A stretch of 64,000 nucleotides of DNA, taken from Limanda limanda. Lineage: Eukaryota > Chordata > Actinopteri > Pleuronectiformes > Pleuronectidae. Made by a program: the position numbers and the translations under genes. Below are positions 1-10,300 of the stretch, piece by piece. The number at the start of each line of letters is the position of its first letter. The stretch's first letter is position 1. Location: assembly GCF_963576545.1 (NCBI RefSeq), contig NC_083636.1, positions 738,383 to 802,382 of the forward strand. Reading direction: 5' to 3'. The notes beneath the pieces were generated by a model. It did no database searches. It worked only from the letters and a program-made list of their open reading frames with translations, and was not told where the DNA came from.

Positions 1-711
1 AAAGAAATGCAGTTATGCAACTTTGTCTATACCAATTCATATTTACAGCATCTGTTCAATATTTATTTTCTCAGTTCAACAATATGTTCTGCAGAGTTCT
101 GCTACTGCAGCACAATGTTTTTACAAAGGCTTTGAGTTGAATATGGTCATAAATATGTCCTGTGTACTCAAATAAATACTAGTACTTTACAGTATGAAGC
201 AGTGCATCTTCTGCTCAACAGAAACAATTAAGTGCTTTTATTTTGAAGCTCACACATGAAGTTATGCAACCATTAATGTTTGTGACATAAATCCATAAAC
301 ATTCAAACTCAAGATTATTTTCTATATTTATTCTGCTGTGAACCACAATGTTTAACTTTCTGTGACAAACGTATTTACAACACTTCCAGAACCCCTTTCA
401 AAGTAAAAGCACTCAGGCATTTGACTTCCTGAATCCATGTCATTGTTCTAACGGGTTGTTGTTAAAGGATCCATGGAGCTGGTGTGGATTGTTAGAGTCT
501 CTGAGGAGGACCAGGGTCTTCAGAGACCCACAAGATCCTTTGAGCTCCTCTGATGACTTCATGAAGGATCTAGATTCTCCTCAGAGGATAAACCTTTGTC
601 AGCTGCTGGAGCCGAACAGAACCAGCCTGACCCGTAGGAGCAAAGTGATCCCAGTACCACAGACTATCTGCATCTACTTTACTTCACTGACTGATACTAA
701 TGTACTGGGAG

Positions 712-1572
712 TAGGGTTGCAAAGGGGCGGAAAGTTTTCGGTAAATTTCTGGAAACTTTCCGGAAACTTTCCATGGGAAGTTTAGCTCGGGAATTTTGGG
801 AATTTTGAAAAAAAAAAAAATATGCAAATTAAACGCTGAGCAATAAAAACATCATTCAAAACTCTATTTTAAAGATGTATGGAACGTTGAGTTTCAACCC
901 TCCACTGTGCATTCTTCCATCACATGCACAGATAACTCCCAGCATGCTTCACTCTACAGCAGGGCTATTGAGGCCTGCTGTAGAGTGAAGGACTAGTCAG
1001 GTAAGTTTCCATGATATTACTGGGAAAATATATTAGCATGCTGATTGAGGATTGTTCATCTGTTCATCTAGCCTATTTCCATTAATTTATCCATCAATTG
1101 TAAAATATGTTTACAGACAATTCCAATTTTTTGGCTAACTATTTATATCTCTGGCATTGCATTAGTGTTTTTTTACAAACTTTTTTCTCATCTTATTCTA
1201 CAGAACAATGCCACGTGCACTCTCTCATGTGTGGAGACATTTCACCTCATCCAATGTAGAAGGAAAGGCTGTGTACATTTGCAAATACTGTGCAAAGACC
1301 TATGTTAAGAATGACACAACGATGCAGAAGCATATAGTCAAGTGCCCAAAGTTTCCTCAGGGCTCAAATCAGCCTATGACACAACTAAATGTTTATATTT
1401 ATGTCTGTATATGACAAGGTCAATACAGTTAGTATAAATTACCCACAACATTTCCAGTTTATTCCCGTTAATTCCCGTTAATTCCTGTATATTCCCGTTT
1501 ATTCCCGTATATTCCCGTTAATTCCCATGGAAAGTTTCCAACTTTGAATATTCCCGGAATTTTGCAACCCTA
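712..1572 (+). mobile_element. Non-autonomous hAT element (copy 1) carrying a BED zinc-finger exon
   Basis: The ends are perfect 12-bp inverted repeats, TAGGGTTGCAAA and TTTGCAACCCTA. They are flanked by an exact 8-bp target duplication, ACTGGGAG, at 704-711 and 1573-1580, which is the hallmark of hAT transposons. Subterminal sequence is rich in short GGAAACTTTCC-type motifs on the left and in repeated ATTCCCGTTA/ATTCCTGTAT motifs at about 1450-1530 on the right, as expected of transposase-binding arrays. A perfect 16-bp hairpin stem lies at 947-962/975-990. At 861 bp it is too small for a full transposase; only the N-terminal BED exon remains. Confidence 0.9.
1208..1414 (+). pseudogene. BED-type zinc-finger exon of a hAT transposase (copy 1)
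   Basis: The 68-residue frame starts at an ATG six bases after a good 3' splice site (ttattctacag). It reads like a BED finger: an aromatic VWRHF segment near the start, a C-x2-C pair (CKYC) and a downstream H-x4-C (HIVKC) as ligands. BED fingers are DNA-binding domains at the N terminus of hAT transposases and of the ZBED proteins derived from them. The catalytic RNaseH-like domain and dimerisation region are absent, so this is either a relic exon or the first exon of an element whose body has been deleted. The predicted protein is identical to that of the second copy at 17088-17294. Confidence 0.6.
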
Positions 1573-2534
1573 ACTGGGAGTGTTAGCGGGGGAAAACCAC
1601 ACATACTTTAATACGCTGATCCTTTAAGTAGCTTTATCGTATGACATTAAATATTTATTTGGAGGATAGATAGTTTAAAGATTTTGTTACAGGGTAGGGG
1701 TTAGAAATTAAATTAATGAAATGATATTTTTTAGGGTACCAGCCTGAGGATGGAGTAGAGGCAGCTTATATGTCTCAGAGTATGTAGGAGATGTACTATT
1801 GTACAAGTACAATACTACAGTTCCCTTTCATGTAATACTGGTTTATGTCATTGGTAAATCCACCAATAAACATGCAAAGCCATAAACAAATATTGCATTT
1901 AAAAGTATTTTTGATAAATCAACGACATTCAAGTGAATTAATACAAGCTCATGAAGTTCCTGTGTCCTGCAACCCCCTGCCAGTAGGAGCAGGAAACTCA
2001 ACATCTAGTGTTAATGTCATAAAGGCTGGAAATGAATTACAGAACTTTATAGACAGTAACACTGATAGAACATCAGTCAGCAGCTTGAACTCTGTATCTC
2101 CACTCAGTTCTATGGCTTTGTGCCCAAATGAAGGTCAAACACAAGCTCTTCAACTTTATATTTACTTTAAAACTCACACAAAATCAGAATAAAGTTAAAA
2201 AAACGACATATATAGTGTTTTTATATAGTATACTTGTTTCAGATTTATGTTTTATGTGTGTACCTGGCTCTGCAGGTCGATGCTCCTCACACCTCAGCCA
2301 GTGAGTCCAGAGCTTTACTGGGATCCACAGTGAAGACTCTCCACTGGTTGGTGACCACTGCTGTAACGTATGATTGTGAAAACAGGTTCTGTTATTAAAC
2401 ACAATGAATAATATTAACGTTGCTGAACACTCACCAGCCTCAGACTTCACGTCTGCTCCTTGTTGTTAGAACGAGTCTGAACACTTTCCCTTTCACTGGA
2501 GGCTCCTCCTCCTCTCGGCAGTTACTGGAAATCA

Positions 2535-2720
2535 CATGACTCTGTGTGTGTGTGTGTGTGTTTATGTGTGTGTGTGTGTGTGTGGCCAAACATCGGCTGT
2601 CTGGACAGCCGATGTTTGGCCACCAGGGGGCAGGAGAACAACCTGAAAATGAGTATAATAATAATAATAGTAATAATAATAATAACATTAATAATAATAG
2701 TAATAACCAGGGATAAAAGC
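2535..2720. repeat. GT and ATA microsatellites in the duplicated block
   Basis: A (GT)n tract at about 2540-2583 is followed by a palindromic sequence (ggctgtctggacagcc) and an (AAT)n-type tract at about 2650-2705. The right-hand block copy has the same arrangement with a longer (AAT)n tract at 20713-20822. Confidence 0.8.
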
Positions 2721-3239
2721 AAGTATATTGCACAGCATCCTGATATCTAATAAACAGACAAAAACCTTTTTTAATTTTTCAAAAGGAAATATTTATTGAA
2801 AATGCAAATGTACATTAGTATAATACAAATCCTCTTTAACTTTAAAATATCCAGCGTTTGATATGAACAAACACAGAAAGAGGTTTGGTCCACAGAGAAA
2901 CATGAATCTATAACGCTGCACCGGGCTCTCTCTGTATTTTCTGTCATTGATTATTGAACCAAATCAAAGTTTGGTTTGTTTCTTTTCCGCTTGGACCATG
3001 AAAAAAAAAAAACTTTGCTTTATCGAACTCCAATAAATAAATAAAGTGCTCCACATACTGCTGGATTCAGATCCGTTCATTCACCTGACTCCCTCTGATT
3101 ATCTAAAAGATTTGTGTAATCAGTACAAATACAATTTATTGTCTTAGCAAGAGGGAAATCTCAAAGTGTTTGATATTACAAAACATGTTTTGTAAGAAAT
3201 GTAGGAAATTTAGTTATTTACAGAAACCAGGCCCAATGG

Positions 3240-3530
3240 GAGGAGATGTGGAGAGTGTGCAGGCTGACAGGCAGGTGGCGCTACAGCAGCTTGAACAGTA
3301 ACTTTGAACCATGGACTGTAAAATAAAGATGGATGACTTCACAACTTCCTCCTGGTGATCAAAAATGAAGCTAAAATATCTCTGATCCCAACTACTAACA
3401 TGGAGGAGGCAACATTTATGAATTATACTGCAGCCAGCCAGCAGGGGGCGATCAAGATGATTTGGCTTCACTTTTGAGGAGCAGCCATGTCGTCCATCTT
3501 TAACTACAGATGATGGTAAAATGATACGTA
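3240..3530. repeat. Dispersed short repeat, also in the right block copy (about 21370-21650)
   Basis: This non-coding segment ('actgtaaaataaagatggatgac...') resembles interspersed fragments common in fish genomes. It has been copied with the duplicated block and shows only scattered substitutions between copies. No splice-compatible exon is visible. Confidence 0.5.
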
Positions 3531-4152
3531 AACAGCTTCAAGTGCAGTTTGTACATTTCATTTGTGTCAGTTTTTCAGCATGCAGCATCAAAACTTTTCT
3601 CGACTAAAATCAAATCTATAAATATTAATGACAAATAAAGTCGTCATGTGTCAACTGCTGCTGCAGATGAAGCTGCAGTTGGACCTCCCTGCCAGCAGAG
3701 GCAGCAGAATATCATACTCTGTGTGTGTGTGTGGATGAACTGATCTGGGAAACACTGAGTTTTATTGTAGATCCATGTGATGCACTCATGTTACATTTTC
3801 ATCACTTTTAATGTCAAACTTCATATTAAGTCCAAGAGGATGAAGACGTGTTTGAAAGAAGCTTTAATGGTCTTAACAGTCATTGGTTAACATCAAGCGT
3901 ACAAGTTGAGTTTGGCTTCAGGAATCGATAGAAGTGCATAAGAGTGACTTTACAAACAGGAGTGAAACAGTCGTTCAGCCTCAAAGCTTCAACGGCTCTG
4001 AAACAAGGAACTGATGAAGAGTCATCGAGATCGGTTCTACTGTTAAACCAGGACTGAGCGGGTACAAACGGGTGAGCGGCGAGCAGGCGTCACATCAGGC
4101 TCTCTACTTCCTGTACAAAACACCTTGTGATGTAACTTCCTGTTGTCCACAG

Positions 4153-5824
4153 GATGAAGGAAGGAGACGAGCTCTGTCAGCGGTGAAGCTCGAGGAAGCC
4201 GAGGTCGGACAAGACCTTTCTCTGGGAAAATCCTTCGTGTTCAAATGTCGCCCCCTGTCTGTGAATCGAGTTTTCGTCTTCTGTGCGACGTCCAACCAGG
4301 AGATGAAAATATCTCTCCCACGTAGAGATCGGCCGACAAATGATTTCAATCTTTCAGAATCTGTGACATTTGCTTTTATCCTTTTACAACATCTTTATTT
4401 CTTCCGTTGTTTTATCATAGCTGTCATCTCTTTGAAGGCGTGGCCAGGGCCGGTCTTTCCTAAAGGCGACATAGGCGGTTGCCTAGGGCGCCCCTCAGAA
4501 GGGGGGCGCCAAAACTGCGCCCAGCAAAAAAAAAAAAAAAAAACTTTTTTTTTTTCTGCTGAGCTGAGTTTTTTGCGCCCCCTTTTATATCTCCAACCAA
4601 TATATACCGGTCGAACGCACGACTGGACAAGAGGCAGTTACGTGGACGCTTCGGCGCACGTACCGCACGCCCGCACGCCCGCCGCCCTTGACGATGAGCG
4701 GTGGCAAGCGGCCCCGCGCACCTGCGGGCCCGCAGCGGCCGCGCACCCGCCGCCCTTGACGTTGTCGGTTCTGGGAAGTTTTCACAGGAAGTTTGTCATT
4801 AATCGAGAATAAAATCCAGTGATGTCACAGCTCTAGTTTTTATGAAGTGTTTTAAACAGCGATGTAGAAATGTTTAACATCAATAATCATCTGTAAAAAC
4901 TGATAAACTGATTCTCAGTGAAAAGCCTGAAGGTTCATTCCTGAACTCGTGGAGTTTTAAACTTGTCATGTTGAATCTGTCTGTGTGACTTCAGGTGGCT
5001 GGAAGCGATGGAGCGAGCCATTCATCCGATTGCACAGGTAACACAATGTTGTGTTAAAGAACTGCATGTTGTTGTGATGTTTAACTCAGAGTCGTATTCA
5101 CTCAGTTAGAAAACAAGTAAAGAGGAGGACTGGTCTCTCGTTGTAGAACCACGTGTGGGTGGACGTCACCAGACACAACTCCAGTCTGCCCCCGCTGGCC
5201 ATGAAGAACCCGGAGTGTCTCGGTTTGCTTCATAAGATGCACAAGAACAAAGACATGTGGGCTCAGCACTACTGCATCCTGAAGGACGGATGTCTCTACC
5301 TGTACAGCGGCATCCGAGCGACTCACGCCCACGGTACAGAGACATGTCTCACTCTGTGAGGACTCTCAGAGGAGAGACACTTTGTCCTCACTGATGAATC
5401 TGGTGACATTGTCCTCTGTCCTCAGGTGGCATCTACCTGCAGGGCTACACTGTTCGAGAGCAGCCGTACGGATCCAAGAAGTCCACCATCGAGCTGAAAC
5501 CTCCGTCTGACGAGTTCAAGACCTTTCACCTCTGCTCCGAAAATCCCAACGAGAACAAACGGTGAGGAGGTCATGTGACTTGAGAGGCTGCAGGAAAAGT
5601 TTCAGAAAATGTCCAGAGCAGCTGACTCGGGTTTGTTCTCACATACAGAACCTCTAGAACGTGTGAGGAACATGTGAGGAACACGTCAGGAACACGTCAG
5701 ATTAATGTGTGATTTTCTTTCCAGATGGATCCTTGCGATCAAAGCTTCGGTGAAGAAGTGGCTGCTGTTACATCAGGCTCTTCAGGATTCCAGGAACCAC
5801 CCACCAGAGGAAACCAGAATGTGA
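4153..5824 (+). CDS. 3' exons of a tandem pleckstrin-homology (PH) domain protein, identity unresolved
   Basis: Five exons join in frame: 4153-4308, 4990-5037, 5147-5333, 5426-5561 and 5725-5824 (stop 5822-5824). The first two encode the end of one PH domain (FVFCATSNQEMK, then WLEAMERAI, the C-terminal helix). The next three encode a complete second PH domain that opens LGLLHKMHKNKD, has the core strand HYCILKDGCLYLY and ends with the helix ENKRWILAIKASVKKWL. The protein stops 18 residues later, so these domains are C-terminal. Tandem PH domains usually bind phosphoinositides and recruit proteins to membranes. I do not recognise the specific family; a RhoGEF-type protein is possible, because the first PH looks like one that follows a DH domain. 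The exon 1-2 junction has no GT-AG solution in frame and fits an AT-AC intron instead. Upstream exons must lie beyond the duplicated block, outside the window. Confidence 0.65.
4309..4989 (+). other. Candidate AT-AC (U12-type) intron in the PH gene
   Basis: The upstream exon reads openly through ...NQEMK and then meets ATATCTCT, close to the minor-spliceosome 5' site ATATCCTT. The only frame-preserving 3' end is ...GTGTGAC followed by TTC AGG TGG, ending the intron in AC. This gives exons of 156 and 48 nt, both whole numbers of codons. A branch-site-like TTCCTGAACT lies at 4938-4947, although about 45 nt from the 3' end, farther than usual. A GT-AG alternative (4321 to 4994) shifts the frame. 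The intron also contains a repeat-derived GC-rich segment. Confidence 0.45.
4440..4770. repeat. Dispersed repeat with GC-rich inverted segments
   Basis: The segment begins with a 'ggccggtctttcc...cctagggcgcccc' type sequence, a familiar interspersed-repeat motif. It contains a short GGCGCC inverted repeat, an A17/T10 homopolymer pair and a CpG-rich stretch with duplicated 'cgccgcccttgacg' motifs (about 4678 and 4748). It lies inside the candidate AT-AC intron and shows no coding signal of its own. Confidence 0.5.
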
Positions 5825-6600
5825 GAACCAGGACCAGAAGATCCTGGTCTGGACTCAGAGGTTCCACCTGCTGCTCCTGGATCAGGTTCTGCTGCTGCAG
5901 AGATTCAGACGTCACGTAGTCCTCGGTGAACGTGAGAGAAGATGATGTTTTATATTTTACTCTTTAGTTTTCCTCCGTTGGTTTCTGGTCAACTTTCATT
6001 TGGAAAGTTTCTCTTTTTCAGACTTTATCTTATAACCTTATGTACATTTTCATTTCCTTTTGACTTACATGTATATTTGCCATCGTGTCTTCTTCTTTTC
6101 CATGTTCCCTTTCTGAAATGATCCGTCTCTGTTTCTTTATTCCTCTCGTTCTATCACTTTATTTAACCAGTCACAGTTTGTTTTATACTGATTCTGTATT
6201 CATGTGTTTTCCTGCTGAACTGTAAACTCACGTGAGAACACGAGCTTTTGATACTGATATTATCTGCTGTCGAACAAATACATAAATCAAAGTGTGTTCG
6301 TCAAATAAACTCTACAATCAAATCCTCAGTCTTAAATATATTCATCCGTCTTCCTCCACATATCAGAGGTCGGCAGGTTCATCAGCATCTTCCACTTCCT
6401 GGTTCCTCCCGAGGCCTGATGGGAGTTCTGGGTCCATCTTGCTCTGTTGAGGTCATTTGCAGTCAGTGTGTTCAGTGAAGGGACCAATCAGGAGTCAGTC
6501 TCAGCTGTCAATCATCACCTCTGTTTTCACATCATCACATCACTCATTTAAACCAAGAGTTCAGAACCACCTGAAATGACAGAATCATCTTAGACAAACA
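5825..6600 (+). other. Probable 3' UTR and downstream region of the PH gene
   Basis: No further exon is visible. An AATAAA at 6304-6309 is the first good polyadenylation signal after the stop codon. The region is otherwise unremarkable AT-rich sequence. Confidence 0.4.
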
Positions 6601-6607
6601 TTTTAAC

Positions 6608-6695
6608 TAGGGAGGCACCGATATGGAAATTCTTGGCCGATACCGATATTTAGGGCCCGAGCACTGACAGGTGAGGCCCTATGGAAATTGTAAGG

Positions 6696-6735
<40 letters not shown>
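6608..6735. repeat. Dispersed repeat fragments ending in (ATT)n
   Basis: The sequence 'gggaggcaccgatatggaaattcttggcc...' followed by 'gggcccgagcactgacaggtgaggccctatgg' and an (ATT)n tract matches the style of two interspersed fish repeats placed end to end. The long-Asn/Ile frames here are simple-repeat artefacts. Confidence 0.55.
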
Positions 6736-6740
<5 letters not shown>

Positions 6741-7389
6741 ACAAATGAATTGGCTTTTTGAGGGCTTTACCATGCTCAAATTGTTACCAAAAGGAAAGTT
6801 AGAAAGTGGTGAAAATTTACGTATTCTGGAGGAATTTTCAATGGGCGTCGCAAAATGGCTCAACGATGCCCCCCCCCCGAGACCCCTGGTACGTGTTCAC
6901 ATTGACCGATCTTCACAAAAATCGATACACAGGTGTATCATGACCAGACAAACAAAAAAGTTTTTGGTGCAATTGGAAAAACACAACAGGAAGCCTGCTA
7001 TTTTGCATTAAGTGGCCATTTTGGCCATATTCCACATTTTTATTTTGATGTACTTGTACCAGGGCTTTCATTTCATGTACATTTTGTGAATAAATGTCGA
7101 TGAGTGTGATCTTATTGTCCGATGTTGTATAAACGCTGTACATGAAAGAAAGTCCACTTGTTTAAAACATTCTATCTCTTTGTACATGAGCAGGAACAGG
7201 CAGATCAGTTATGAACATATGTGTGAAGAATCCAGAGAGAATGAAAATCATCTAAATGTGAGTTCACATGTTTTTCATGAAGTCATTGAACTGCTCTTCA
7301 CACAATCTGCTGCTGCTTCAGCCTCTGGATCCTCAGGACACAGCTCAGCCTCCGTCCACACACACTGTCCTCTTCACACTCAGGTACAC

Positions 7390-10300
7390 TAAGACAACTC
7401 CCACCTGTTGAGAGAAGAAGACATCAGTGTCACAGAGACTCACTTCATCAGCTGTGAGTCAGTGATGCAGCTCATCCAGTAGAAAGAGCAGCAGGGACTT
7501 CAGTCCTGTTCAGAGGTGGAGCAGCTTCCTCTCTGCTTCATGTTCACGTGTTGGAATGAACACGCTAAGAGCTCAGTGTGTGTCCTCTGCATGTCAAAGT
7601 GCAGAGTGGACACCTGAGAGGTGGATTTACTGCTGTTACAGGTGAAGACATGTTTCACTGTGTGAGCACGTGCACATAAAAGGGGCGGGGTTTACTGCGT
7701 ATGACCAATCACAGACATGGACAGTTTGACTGACAGCAGAGCCTCATATTTCACAACCAGGATCAAACTGTTCGCTAATAAAAATCAGAGGAGAACAAAC
7801 ACATGATCCAGAATAAAAGAAACTCAGTGACAGCTGCTAAATGCAGGAAGAACAGTTGGTAAAGCATCTGTGATTGTGACAATGTGTAAGTTACAGCGCC
7901 CCCTGGTAGCATTTGTTAAAAATATATTACGTGACCTCGTAATAAATCTGTTGTTTACTAACAAGACGAGTGGAAGAGAAGAAGATTCTTGATGAGAAAC
8001 GTTTGAATCCCAGGATGTGACACAGATTTACAAAGTGCTTTGACAGTAAAGCAAGAAAAGTAAATAAAAACTTGAACCCATAAAAGTAGTAAAATGACAA
8101 TAGAGATAAATGAACAAGTAAATAAAAGGTGAAAATGGTAAAAACAGTAAAAACACATCATCACATACAAGCAAGTCTATAAAAATAGGTTTTAAGAAGT
8201 GATTTAAAAGAAGTCACCAACTCTCCGTTCCAAAGCCGAGGGACCCTGATGGTTAAAGCACAGAACAGCAGGATCCACCTGAGGATCTGAGGCTGCGTGC
8301 AGGAACTTACAGGCTCAATAATTCTGTGTTGTTCTTTGGGGCCAGATGCTTTGAAAGTGATCAGTAAACTCTTAAAATCAATTCTAAAACGGACAGGGAG
8401 CCAATGGAGAGAAGTGAGGATCAGGGAGATGTGATGTTGCTGTTTAATACCAGTGAGAAGCTGCTACGTTCTGAACTGGTTGGAAACTAATTGTTGTTTT
8501 CTTTACCCTAAAATGAGACATTTATATTTAACTACTTTATATTTACATACTTTATATTTACATCAGGAGTGGGTCCTGTAGATATCACTAAACTGAACCT
8601 TTAACAAAAAAACATGATGTCTTACCTCAGAGTCTCCAGTCGACAGGTTGAACTCTGCTGTAGATCAAGCAGCTCCTTCACTGCTGAGCCCTGCAGGTTG
8701 TTTCCTCTCAGATCAAGTTCTCTCAGATGAGAGGGGTTTGACCTCAGAGCTGAAGCCAGAGAAGAACAGCTGATCTCTGACAGACTGCATCTCCACAACC
8801 TGGATAAAGAATAAAACTTAACTGTAAATTAAACTGAGTTCATGTGTGAAAATAACAGACACATATTCATGTCAGCACAGACTCATAACATGGAAGATAA
8901 ATATGAAATCAGATGTTGGACTAAAAACGAGTCCTGATTCAGTACAAATAGATTATTTGGACCCGGTCTCTGTCCTGCAGATCAGTTTAGGAAATCCAGA
9001 ACTAAACTCAGTGTTTTAACAATTAGCTGAATATTTAAAATGTCACAGATTAATTAATGAATGGATTCAAGTTATGTATGAAGAGGAATTATTTTAATTA
9101 ATTATAATTAAATGAGATATGTTGTGTATAAATGCTATTTTATAAATATGAGATCTACAAAAGTCAGTCAGTGAACTGACCCCAGAGTCTCCAGTCGACA
9201 GGTTGGACTCTGTAGAAAACCACACAGCTCCTTCACTCCTGAGTCCTGCAGGTTGTTGTCACTCAGATCCAGTTCTCTCAGATGAGAGGGGTTTGACCTC
9301 AGAGCTGAAGCCAGAGAAGAACAGCTGATCTCTGACAGACTGCAGGCAATCAATCTGGATAAAGAATAAAACTTAACTGTAAATTAAACTGAGTTCATGT
9401 GTGAAAATAACAGACACATATTCATGTCAGCACAGACTCATAACATGGAAGATAAATATGAAATCAGACATATTGGACTGAAAACGAGTCCTGATTCAGT
9501 ACAAATAGATTATTTGGACCCGGTCTCTGTCCTGCAGATTAGTTTAGGAAATCCAGAACTGAACACAGTTCTTTAACAAGTAGCTGAATATTTAAAATGT
9601 CACAGATTAATTAATTAATTAATTCAAGTTATGTATGAAGAGGACTTATGTTAATTAATTATAATTAAATGAGATACATTGTGTATAAATGCTGTTTTAT
9701 AGATATGAGATCTACAAAAGTCAGTCAGTGAACTGACCCCAGAGTCTCCAGTCGACAGGTTGGACTCTGGAGAAAACCACACAGCTCCTTCACTCCTGAG
9801 TCCTGCAGGTCTTTGTTTAGACTCAGATCCAGTTCTCTCAGATGAGAGGGGTTTGACCTCAGAGCTGAAGCCAGAGAAGAACAGCTGATCTCTGACAGAC
9901 TGCAGACCTTCAACCTGGATAAAGAATAAAGCTTAACTGTAAATTAAACTGAGTTCATGTGTGAAAATAACAGACACATATTCATGTCAGCACAGACTCA
10001 TAACATGGAAGATAAATATGAAATCAGACATGTTGGACTAAAAACGAGTCCTGATTCAGTACAAATAGATTATTTGGACCCGGTCTCTGTTCTGCAGATC
10101 AGTTTAGGAAATCCAGAACTAAACTCAGTGTTTTAACAAGTAGCTGAATATTTAAAATGTCACAGATTCATTAATGAATGGATTCACGTTATGTATGAAA
10201 ATGAATTATGTTAAATTATGATTAAATTAGATAAATTGTGTATAAATGCTGTTTTATATTCATGAGATCTACAAAAGTCAGTCAGTGAACTGACCTCAGA

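Larger units (their letters stand above)
1..4058 (+). repeat. Left copy of a large duplicated, transposon-rich block
   Basis: This stretch is closely similar, in the same orientation, to 15894-22717. Window base 1 aligns to 15894, so the left copy probably continues outside the window. Similarity ends at about 4058 (partner 22717), just after a shared sequence reading 'ccaggactgagc'. Both copies hold the same hAT element with the same 8-bp target duplication, an ATA microsatellite and the same SINE-like debris. The right copy is longer. It carries a second copy of a 450-bp segment (18300-18720 and 19810-20260), a long CT run, and an extra stretch of about 540 bp near 21855-22396. No host gene is recognised in this copy; the open frames at 456-785 and 1845-2192 look incidental. 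Confidence 0.85.

Noticed and set aside
456..785. 109-codon frame in the duplicated block
   Set aside because: It has no recognised domain, runs into the hAT terminus and differs in start and length in the second block copy; not supported as a gene.
4321..4994. GT-AG intron between the first two PH exons
   Set aside because: The CAC|GTAGAG donor leaves phase 1 while the exon after TTCAG needs phase 2, which breaks the PH helix. The AT-AC reading keeps it.
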